From positions 22,696 through 86,695 of the forward strand of contig JASAON010001605.1 in the NCBI GenBank assembly GCA_030849065.1: a stretch of 64,000 nucleotides of DNA. The letters run 5' to 3'. Origin of the DNA: Jaenimonas drosophilae (taxonomy: Eukaryota > Euglenozoa > Kinetoplastea > Trypanosomatida > Trypanosomatidae). Under the pieces are notes generated by a model. That model was not told the origin of the DNA and ran no database searches. It saw nothing but the letters and a program-made list of their open reading frames with translations. Of this stretch, positions 17,995 to 25,246 are shown piece after piece. The first letter of the stretch is position 1, and every line of letters begins with the position of its first letter. The position numbers and the translations under genes are program-made.

Positions 17995-19911
17995 TTACCG
18001 CGACTTGGAGCGGGAGCGCCGCTTCTTGGATTTGGATCGTGTGCTGGATCGTGATCCGGCGGACCGAGAGCGCGAGCGGGAGCGGGAGCGGGAGCGAGAT
18101 TTGCGGCCCTTGCGCTTTTTGCCCTTCTTCCCCTTTCTCTTCTTGCGGCGCTTGGAGCTACGTCTGCTTGAGCGTGGAGAGTGGTCGGGCAGCTCAGCCT
18201 GAGGGTCCAGTTCGTGAGGGAGTGGCGGACGTAGAAACTCCTCCATATCAAGAACGCAGCGATCGCTGATGGCGGCATGAGTGTTGAGCATCCGTGCTGC
18301 AGCAAGACGCCCACTGGTGGCAAGTTCAATACCGTAGTCATGTCGATGGCCAACATAGTGAGTGTTGAGGTGTTCAGCCTTTGAGCCGACATTGTAGGCT
18401 CCGCCTTCATAGCGTACGGTGTGGCTGTTTGCATAGCGTGGCACAACGGCACGAAGAGCATCATCCAACACCTCATCCTCTTCTGAGCTTGCCTCGCCTA
18501 ACTTGGTGTGCACGTACGAACGTCCTACATTGTATTGCCGTCGTCCCTCACGAGCAACGTGCGGCACCTCAGCTAATAGAGCCTCGAAATCGCGCTCTGA
18601 GGCAGATGCTGTGTACGCCGTCTCCTCATCGCTGTCGTCAGACTCAGTACTCATGTCGTCACTGTCGAAACTGAGGAACTCCCCGCCAACTTCATGGCGG
18701 TCGGAGTCGCGCACGTAGCCAGCGGGATCTTCCAGGCCCCGCGCCTGCAAGGCCAGAACCATACCTTTGACGTCATTGATGTCAACTGGCTCGGCTACGT
18801 TAATCAGCTCCCAGGCACCGTCACTACCGCGGCCACGGAGTCGTCGCAGCATGACGGATACTGTGCTGCGGAAGCTGGCATCTGGTACACTTACGGGGAC
18901 CAAAGCCAATGGCACACTGGACTTTGGGCGGCGAACCATATAATAGATATCGTGTTGATCGTGCAAAGTTCCATCGATGGTGAACAAAGTTGCACCAAGT
19001 AGCATTCCAGCGCACATGTTCATGTGTTGAAACTCCACCAACACACCATCTCCGGCCGCCATGGTAATGGGTCCACCACTGTGGGCGACAGGGTCTAATT
19101 CAACCTTCGCTGGCTCCTCCGGCTCCACAGCCGGATTGACCTCATTGCCAATTTCGTCAAAGTCATCCCATGAGGAGTAGGAACGCTCATGACGACGGTC
19201 CGGTGCGCTCATTAGCAGTGCCACATTGTAGTTGGAGTATGCACCCACTCCCACCTCGTTTCCTGTGATGACCGCGTGTGGTCGGTGAACGAGGTCCTTC
19301 ACATCAGTGGCGAGTCGTCCGGTGGCTAAGTAGTCCGTATTGCTCTGAGAGTACTGGAACAGGCATGCGCTAGTGTCCAAAAACAGGGGTGGCTTGTTAA
19401 GCGCATACACGGGATCTCCATCGATGGCGTTGGCGGAACCATCTCCAGCAGCAGCAGCAGATGCTGCACTCGCATGTGCCTGAGCTGCAGCACTTTCCTT
19501 TTCCTTCTCCTTTTCTCTGTCCTTCTTGGACGACTCAACAACAATTTCAGGCTTTCCGCTAGTCGTGGTTACCGCCGGCGGTGGGATCACCTCCCCTTCT
19601 AGTACCATCTCTCCCTCAACCCGTGGATGCAGAGGCCGGAACAGGATGATCTCAACATCGGTAATCTGCCGGTTAAGCAGGATGCTCTCTCCTGGTCGAA
19701 GCACCTTCACATCCGGCGGCGGGAGATGCCGCCGCATGCTCGAGCTGTGGAGCCGGTGCTTCCTTCGGCTGCCCTTTCGCCGGCCCTTCTTGGAGCCCTT
19801 ACGGCGACGAGCATGCGCGCTGCGCTTTCGTCGGCGTGAACCCTTCCGTTTTCTAGCACTGCCACTCCGGCTCCGGCTCCGACTTCGGCTTCGGCTCCGA
19901 CTGCGTCCCAT
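17995..19911 (-). CDS. Protein with RS domains at both termini, unknown core
   Basis: 638 residues from the ATG at 19911, the first after an ACTCCAG acceptor (19934-19935). Residues about 3-20 are pure Arg-Ser dipeptides, followed to about 60 by a Lys/Arg-rich stretch. The last 60 residues are again Arg/Ser/Lys-rich (KSRSRSRSRS). The core is unrecognised: an aliphatic segment (DVEIILFRPLHPRVEGEMVL), a Lys/Glu and Ala-rich linker, a mixed alpha/beta part (VEFQHMNMCAGMLLGATLFTI), an acidic Asp/Ser tract, and a Tyr/His-rich end. RS domains are phosphorylated by SR-protein kinases and mark RNA-processing factors. An SRPK-like kinase is encoded 23 kb away in the same unit. No RRM is visible, so the exact role is open. 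Confidence 0.8.
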   Translation of the reverse strand: MGRSRSRSRSRSRSRSGSARKRKGSRRRKRSAHARRRKGSKKGRRKGSRRKHRLHSSSMRRHLPPPDVKVLRPGESILLNRQITDVEIILFRPLHPRVEGEMVLEGEVIPPPAVTTTSGKPEIVVESSKKDREKEKEKESAAAQAHASAASAAAAGDGSANAIDGDPVYALNKPPLFLDTSACLFQYSQSNTDYLATGRLATDVKDLVHRPHAVITGNEVGVGAYSNYNVALLMSAPDRRHERSYSSWDDFDEIGNEVNPAVEPEEPAKVELDPVAHSGGPITMAAGDGVLVEFQHMNMCAGMLLGATLFTIDGTLHDQHDIYYMVRRPKSSVPLALVPVSVPDASFRSTVSVMLRRLRGRGSDGAWELINVAEPVDINDVKGMVLALQARGLEDPAGYVRDSDRHEVGGEFLSFDSDDMSTESDDSDEETAYTASASERDFEALLAEVPHVAREGRRQYNVGRSYVHTKLGEASSEEDEVLDDALRAVVPRYANSHTVRYEGGAYNVGSKAEHLNTHYVGHRHDYGIELATSGRLAAARMLNTHAAISDRCVLDMEEFLRPPLPHELDPQAELPDHSPRSSRRSSKRRKKRKGKKGKKRKGRKSRSRSRSRSRSRSAGSRSSTRSKSKKRRSRSKSR

Positions 19912-20266
19912 AGAGCCGGGGGCCACCGCCTTGCTGGAGTATACCACACAAAGTGGATCTCTAAAGCCCTACATGATGAGAAAAGGGAGAAAGAACATGA
20001 AAGTTGATGTGAGGTTGTTGGAAACTGGACGCAAAAAAAGCAATTCGTTCATGGCAGCTGACAAACAGCCACAGTCGATATATCCTCGTGGAATTTCATG
20101 TTCGTGATCGGTTACTGCGTCCGACAGAACCATTGTCACTCCCCGGTACGGAGCTTGGGCTTTTAATGGTGCACTACGGCTGGAACTGCTCCAAGGCTCC
20201 CGGAACAAAGCAGATAGAATCCATCATATACATACAGCTTCGCACCAACCCTAGCAGAAGCACATT
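19912..20266. other. Intergenic spacer at a composition change
   Basis: No gene. The sequence becomes visibly more A+T-rich from here to about 25.3 kb than on either side. Confidence 0.5.
19934..19960 (-). promoter_or_regulatory. Spliced-leader acceptor for the RS-rich gene
   Basis: The minus strand reads a T-rich stretch then ATACTCCAG at 19934-19935, 22 bases before the ATG at 19911. Confidence 0.45.
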
Positions 20267-22381
20267 TTATGCGCCGAACAGCTCCCGAACCTGAGGATTT
20301 TGCTGTATTTTCTTGAGTACCATAACCCAGAAGTCAATTGACTTGGTGTTGTCCGATTTTGAGCTCTGGTGTTTTCCATTGTGCTGCTTCTTGTCAGCGG
20401 AGTAGGTACTACGATACTCCTCAAGCAACTGAATCAAATCCTCTTCACGCCCCGCTGCAATCATAGCTGGGAACTCCTTGAAGAGCTGCATCCACGCTTT
20501 GTGGCGTTCGCCGAGACGAGTTGGGTATACAGCAAATGCGGTTTCTTTCAAGCGGCTGAGAGGCGAATCCTGTTCTGAGTGTGCGCGCATGATGGAAACA
20601 GGGACAACGCAAAACTCAATTCCAGGGATTGTGAAAGAGGCCGCCTTGGACGCAATGCCCTCATCCACCATGATTGAGGTTCCATGGTATAAATTCAGAA
20701 GCTCGAGCTTCTCGCAACGCTCGACAGCTGGTCCGAAAATTAATGCTTCTCGCTGATCAAACTGCTCTACATTGCCTGCAACAACTGTTGACCGAGTGAT
20801 ACTGATGGACATTTTTTCGTATTCGGGGCCCAATGCCCTCAGTACCTCCATGGCTGTGCTGATGGCGTTGAACTCGCTGGTTAAGCACGAGCTGGTGACG
20901 TTCCATGTCACAAAAATGTAATCGCCCGCCACAGTGTGAATCATGCCACGCCTCGAGTTGGCAATGGTTTCCACAGTGGTGATAACACGCCGCATGCGTG
21001 CTGCTCTCGTGCGTAGACCATCTTTGTTTTGTGGCCGTCCACGGGGCTCCATCGAAATACACATGAAAATTCCAAATGCAACCTGCAGCCCAACCTCGGA
21101 ACGAAGCTCCTGGGACATTTGTTCATCATCAGCAGAGATGCCTCCAGCCTCATCGGCACGAAACTGTGAAGTTTCGCCAGTACCAGAAAGAACAAGTGCT
21201 TCAATATCTCCAAAGCATGTTTGAGCGATGTAAGGGCGTACGCGTAGGACAAATCCCTCAATTTTTTCCAGAAACGACCCGCGCAAAAAACTCTGAAGGT
21301 GTTCATCCTCCTTCAGAGACAGAATGTACTGTGCGTACTGAGAAATGAGCTTCGCCTTACTCTCAACTTGAATAAAGCTCTCAAGAACTTCTTTCTCCTT
21401 CTGTTGGAACGTTGATGGCTCAATGCACAGAGGCATGAGAATTATGTAAAGCAGAATCATGGCGCTGCAGAACGACGAAAGAACCACAACAGCCGTCAAG
21501 TCTCTCTTCCTGCTCTCCCAGTAAGAGACAATGTCGTCTCCAAGGGTATCTGTTGTCCGCGAAATGTGCTCCATGCTGTTGTAAAACAGCTCCGTATCGC
21601 TTATTCCGCTAATGTTAGCGAAGGACAATTCAGGCTCAGTCAAGAGAGTCGGCCCCTGTTTTGCAATATTCGTGATTTTCGCGTCGTCCATTGCACTTGA
21701 GAGTGCACCGCATTGTGGGTACGCCCACGTCGTGGGAGAAGTTCCAAGATATCGCTGGTACGTAGTAATATCCCAATTTTCCAAAATGGGCTCAGACAGC
21801 GCAGTAAAATGGAAGAACAGGAGAAGAACCTGCTCAATAAAGCACATGAAGCCAGTCTGTGCTGAGAGAGCAGAATCCGCAAGATCGAAGAACAATCCAT
21901 GAATTGTTCGAAGAAGAAGCAAATTCGCCGAATTATAGGCTACCCACGAGCTAATTGAGTCTGTATCGGTAATGCCTTGGCGTCCTTCATCTACAAGTGC
22001 CTGCACCTGATCAATGACGCTCCTAATGGACTTTTCCTTGTGCAGAGTGTCAAGCGCTTCCGTCAGTTGCGTGCAGGCGTCTGCACAAGGAATGTTGGAA
22101 CTCAGAAGAAGAGGTTCCTGAGCGGAAGCAACAACTGCAGTTCCAATTGTGCGACAAATTTTTGTTGTTTTCAACTTACTGGAAATGCTGTGGAGGTGGC
22201 CCGCAGAGATACCCAATGCAACACAGCAAATGGCAAGAGAGACGATCAAAATCATGAACTTTATAATAAAAGTTACTTGGCGATTTTTGAAGAGGGTGCA
22301 TCGTCGTTCGCTTTTCTTCAGTGTAATTGTGTCCGACTCCCCCGGAGAGTTAGTGGTGGTGGTGTTGGTACTTGGTACCAT
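20267..22381 (-). CDS. Receptor-like protein with degenerate class III nucleotidyl cyclase domain
   Basis: 704 residues from the ATG at 22381, 16 bases after a strong acceptor (TTTCTTTTGGTTCATCTCTG then CTAG). A short Thr/Ser-rich cytosolic start leads to a membrane helix at about 39-60. An extracytoplasmic helical domain of about 230 residues follows, then a second helix at about 294-319, and a cytoplasmic class III cyclase homology domain at about 430-600. The domain keeps the glycine-aspartate turn (HTVAGDYIFVTW) and the FGPAVERCEKLE helix typical of the fold. The first metal-binding Asp is not evident (VAFGIFMCIS). It may therefore be inactive or regulatory. The ectodomain could be a sensor (NIT-like at best). 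Bodonids and trypanosomatids have many cyclase receptors. Lower-GC block. Confidence 0.7.
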   Translation of the reverse strand: MVPSTNTTTTNSPGESDTITLKKSERRCTLFKNRQVTFIIKFMILIVSLAICCVALGISAGHLHSISSKLKTTKICRTIGTAVVASAQEPLLLSSNIPCADACTQLTEALDTLHKEKSIRSVIDQVQALVDEGRQGITDTDSISSWVAYNSANLLLLRTIHGLFFDLADSALSAQTGFMCFIEQVLLLFFHFTALSEPILENWDITTYQRYLGTSPTTWAYPQCGALSSAMDDAKITNIAKQGPTLLTEPELSFANISGISDTELFYNSMEHISRTTDTLGDDIVSYWESRKRDLTAVVVLSSFCSAMILLYIILMPLCIEPSTFQQKEKEVLESFIQVESKAKLISQYAQYILSLKEDEHLQSFLRGSFLEKIEGFVLRVRPYIAQTCFGDIEALVLSGTGETSQFRADEAGGISADDEQMSQELRSEVGLQVAFGIFMCISMEPRGRPQNKDGLRTRAARMRRVITTVETIANSRRGMIHTVAGDYIFVTWNVTSSCLTSEFNAISTAMEVLRALGPEYEKMSISITRSTVVAGNVEQFDQREALIFGPAVERCEKLELLNLYHGTSIMVDEGIASKAASFTIPGIEFCVVPVSIMRAHSEQDSPLSRLKETAFAVYPTRLGERHKAWMQLFKEFPAMIAAGREEDLIQLLEEYRSTYSADKKQHNGKHQSSKSDNTKSIDFWVMVLKKIQQNPQVRELFGA

Positions 22382-22397
22382 GGTCGGAATCAGCAAC

Positions 22398-22430
22398 CTA
22401 GCAGAGATGAACCAAAAGAAAGCGGGAACG
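22398..22430 (-). promoter_or_regulatory. Strong spliced-leader acceptor for the cyclase-like gene
   Basis: A pyrimidine-rich stretch on the minus strand ends in CTAG at 22398-22399, 16 bases before the ATG at 22381. It sits inside the longer open frame and rules out its upstream start. Confidence 0.6.
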
Positions 22431-22515
22431 CGAGAATTGGCAAGCTTGTATATTGAGCACAATAAAAGCTGAGTACTCACGTGAAATTCAAAAAGGTGCA
22501 TTGGATGATAGCAGG

Positions 22516-22875
22516 CTACGATGCAGCAGATTCTAGGGCATGCAACCGCATACGGAGAAACCCAACATCGGACATCATTCTCAGTCGCTCAAACTCCCAC
22601 AGCGACTTGACACTGTTGATTGTAAGCGAGGAAGAACTCGAAGCAGGGATTTGATGATTTTCCAGCATGTGAAGGACCTCAACTCTGCTATTTTCGGAGA
22701 AGGGGCTGGATCTGTTTGCTAAATCGAGAAGCAAACGAACATGCAAAAATTGTTGCTCCAATTCAGACCGCTTCTCATATTCTTCACGAAGAATATTTGT
22801 TTTGACTCCCATAGCTATGTTTGCAAAAAGAAGTTGTTCGTAATCCCTCACGTCATCAATTTTTGTAATATCCAT
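22516..22875 (-). CDS. Small hypothetical helical protein
   Basis: 119 residues from the ATG at 22875 (MDITKIDDVRDYEQ). The frame is open to 23043, but a clear pyrimidine tract with TTAG at 22898-22899 lies between, so the downstream ATG is used. The product is mostly helical, with charged heptad-like stretches (REEYEKRSELEQQFLHVRLLLDL; SLWEFERLRMMSDVGFLRMRL) that could form a coiled coil. No membrane segment or known motif remains after trimming. It lies between the cyclase-like receptor and a putative mitochondrial protein in the lower-GC block. Coding status rests on the acceptor and on good length for the spacing; function unknown. Confidence 0.55.
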   Translation of the reverse strand: MDITKIDDVRDYEQLLFANIAMGVKTNILREEYEKRSELEQQFLHVRLLLDLANRSSPFSENSRVEVLHMLENHQIPASSSSSLTINSVKSLWEFERLRMMSDVGFLRMRLHALESAAS

Positions 22876-22897
22876 TATCATAGGCGTGCATGCTACG

Positions 22898-22925
22898 CTA
22901 ATTAATTTAAGAGAAAAGCATGGAA
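22898..22925 (-). promoter_or_regulatory. Spliced-leader acceptor for the 119-residue gene
   Basis: CTTTTCTCTTAAATTAATTAG on the minus strand ends at 22898, 22 bases before the ATG at 22875; one upstream ATG (out of frame) intervenes. Confidence 0.45.
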
Positions 22926-23122
22926 AAATGAGGATAATTTTTGCCACGCAGCAGAAGAGGAAATGCATTCTTTCCAACTGAAAGAATGTACATGAGTTGT
23001 TAGTCCAGCTACTGCTACAATTCTCCACTACTACTTTGGCCATCTTTCGATATGCATGACAGAAAAAAAAAATGCTAACTGTTCATCAGAAAGGCTTTGT
23101 GTGAAACAGCAAAGAACTCTTC

Positions 23123-23713
23123 CTAATTCACAATCTTGTTGCCGTCCTTGAAGGAGCCAAGGCGCTCGATCACCGCAGGAGTCTGGAAGACGTGGTCTGG
23201 AATCTCAGCGCCACGGTAAAGCGACTCCAGCAGAGCAGCAGCACCGCGGGGGGTGGACTCGCACTTCATCGTTTCCAGGAGGGACTTCGCGAGAAACTCC
23301 ACTAGCTCAATGTGAGGAATGACGACCTTGGAGTAGTCATCGTCAGGATCCGCGAAAGCATCGAGCTTGTGACCATCCATGTCAACCTTCAGTTGGCCAC
23401 CCTTCTCATCAAGAATAGGGTACGCCATGAGGCTGTAGCACTTCAGCAGGCGGTGAGCATCACCAAGGTGAGGAGGGAGAAAAACGCGGATGAACGTCTT
23501 GTTTTCCTTGGAAACCTCGCCCAAGTGGCGGAGAACATCGGCATCACGGGGGTCCATAGTAGACGCGTACTGCGTTCGCACGCGATCGTTCACTTCGGGC
23601 TTGCGGAGCATGCAGCTGTACACGGTGTCCAGTGCCGCGTTGTCCCATCCCTTTCCAAAAAAGGTGCGGGCACCGCACACAGCGGCCAACGAGGGGATGC
23701 AGAAGCGCTTCAT
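23123..23713 (-). CDS. Conserved-looking hypothetical protein, possibly mitochondrial
   Basis: 196 residues from the ATG at 23713. It follows a T/C-rich tract and AAAG/ATAG acceptors; the frame upstream to 23854 is probably leader. The start MKRFCIPSLAAVCGARTFFGKGW is basic and hydrophobic without acids, as in a mitochondrial presequence. The body is soluble and mixed helical, with an acidic loop (DAFADPDDDYSKVV) and helices such as IPHIELVEFLAKSLLETM and GAAALLESLYRGAEIP. I do not recognise the family. The well-balanced composition and lack of low complexity suggest a real, constrained protein. Mitochondrial location is inferred only from the N-terminus. Confidence 0.65.
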   Translation of the reverse strand: MKRFCIPSLAAVCGARTFFGKGWDNAALDTVYSCMLRKPEVNDRVRTQYASTMDPRDADVLRHLGEVSKENKTFIRVFLPPHLGDAHRLLKCYSLMAYPILDEKGGQLKVDMDGHKLDAFADPDDDYSKVVIPHIELVEFLAKSLLETMKCESTPRGAAALLESLYRGAEIPDHVFQTPAVIERLGSFKDGNKIVN

Positions 23714-24172
23714 TCTATCGAGAGTGGTAACCTTTTCAGAAAGAATAAAATGGATGAAATGACGAATAAATTGTGAAGATTCAGTCGATAAATTTAAAGT
23801 CCCCAAATGATCACAACTAATAGAGGATGATGCATAACTATTCACAGAGCGCAAAGAGAATTGTTCTCAAACCTTGTCAAATCAAACTCTAGCCAGCTGT
23901 GAGGCAATGAAGAGACGAAGCACACGCTGTCCAAAACCTCGAATCAGCCGAGAAATACTCTGAGACTTTTCCTGAAAATGGTATCGAATACGTACCAATG
24001 ATATATCATTTTTTGTGGTGTGCAGCAAAACACAATCAAAATGAGCCGCAGAAATAGAGAGAGGAGTCAAAACAATCGGCTGATCTTTTGTTGCATCTGG
24101 AAGTTGCCTGAGAAAACGCGTTGGTTGCGCACCAATGGGACAGTGCAAAGCCTTCCAAGGCGCATTGAGCTA
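23714..24172. other. Intergenic spacer
   Basis: A+T-rich. It contains the 3' flank of the desaturase gene and the leader of the 196-residue gene. An 88-codon minus frame here has no acceptor and no recognisable content. Confidence 0.5.
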
Positions 24173-25246
24173 CTAACTCTGCTGAGAAACGTCAAACTGA
24201 CACAGACCTTCGTGGGGAATAGCAGACTTCATTGCATTTGTTGTGGTTTGCCGAAGATTGTCGCGCTTTGGCGCGCCTTCCTCACGAACCACTCGGGACG
24301 ACAAGTTGACTTCTGTGTCAAGAAGAAAATCGAAGAGAGTTCCAGGCCACGATTTTGTTTGATGCAAGTCAACGTAATACTCCGGCGCAATTTTATGAAG
24401 CTCACCAATTCTGGTCCACGCAATATTGGGGAAGTCATGGTGCTCAACATGGTATCCAGCATTCCACATGAGCCAGTTCAAAATGCCATAATAGGAAAAG
24501 GTCTCCTGGTCTCCTTTGCCCTTGAAAACAAAATGCTCTGAAAGGAAGTGGCCTGCCAATGGATGCCATCCAGTTCCCAGAAGAGTGGAAGTAAGCCAGT
24601 ACACCAGTGGCCACCATCCAAAAAGTGCCCACACCAAAATATTAAAAGTGAGTTGTACTGTATAGTTCAGAATGTGCAGTGGCTCAAACTTGACAGTACG
24701 TACAACAGTAGGACGGAACGCGTAAAAAATCACTTGAAATGTGAGAAAGAAAAACTTTCCTGCGAAATTCGATAACAGCTTCCCCTCCATCCTAGTGGGA
24801 AGATCAGCGTCAATTCCGTCCCACCCAAGATACCGATGGTGTTCAGCGTGGTATGTTTTGAACATCATCGCATAGGGAACAGGAACAATGGAATTGACAA
24901 ACAATGCATACAGATCGTTGTGAAACGGCTTCTTAAAGCATAAGTCATGCGTAATTTCATGAATCGCCAAAAAGCAGCTGTGCGTGATTGTGCCGCCAAC
25001 AAAATACGCCAGCAGCAAAAACGTCGGCCAGCCCATATCCTCCGCGCGATATCCTAGATACATTTGTAGCAGGATGAATGGAGTCAAGAGGCGTGGAAGC
25101 CAAGGATCATGACCATAGAGCTTTTTTATTTCCTCTCCATGGCTTTTAAGCATGGCTCTGTTACGGGTCTTGTGGCCATACTCGGTTTCAGTCCAGTAGT
25201 ACTCCGTTCGCCCCTGATGAGTCAGAAGCTTATCAACAACTGTCAT
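24173..25246 (-). CDS. DES1: Sphingolipid delta-4 desaturase (dihydroceramide desaturase)
   Basis: 357 residues. It introduces the 4,5-trans double bond of the sphingoid base, turning dihydroceramide into ceramide in the ER membrane using cytochrome b5 and oxygen. The three histidine boxes of the membrane di-iron family are intact: HEITH at about 96-100, HAEHH at about 133-137 and HVEHH at about 266-270. DEGS-type signatures are RYLGWDGIDADLPT, FYAFRPT, GTGWHPLAGHFLSEHF and GYHVEHHDFPNI. Several hydrophobic segments flank them. The first ATG in frame is at 25246; a TTG lies five codons earlier. The C-terminus is about 30 residues longer than the animal enzyme and polar. The gene ends the lower-GC block, and an abnormal sequence begins soon upstream of it. 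Confidence 0.93.
   Translation of the reverse strand: MTVVDKLLTHQGRTEYYWTETEYGHKTRNRAMLKSHGEEIKKLYGHDPWLPRLLTPFILLQMYLGYRAEDMGWPTFLLLAYFVGGTITHSCFLAIHEITHDLCFKKPFHNDLYALFVNSIVPVPYAMMFKTYHAEHHRYLGWDGIDADLPTRMEGKLLSNFAGKFFFLTFQVIFYAFRPTVVRTVKFEPLHILNYTVQLTFNILVWALFGWWPLVYWLTSTLLGTGWHPLAGHFLSEHFVFKGKGDQETFSYYGILNWLMWNAGYHVEHHDFPNIAWTRIGELHKIAPEYYVDLHQTKSWPGTLFDFLLDTEVNLSSRVVREEGAPKRDNLRQTTTNAMKSAIPHEGLCQFDVSQQS

Noticed and set aside
22382..22501. Extra N-terminal hydrophobic segment of the cyclase-like protein
   Set aside because: It is the translated T/C tract before a strong CTAG acceptor, so it is not in the mRNA.
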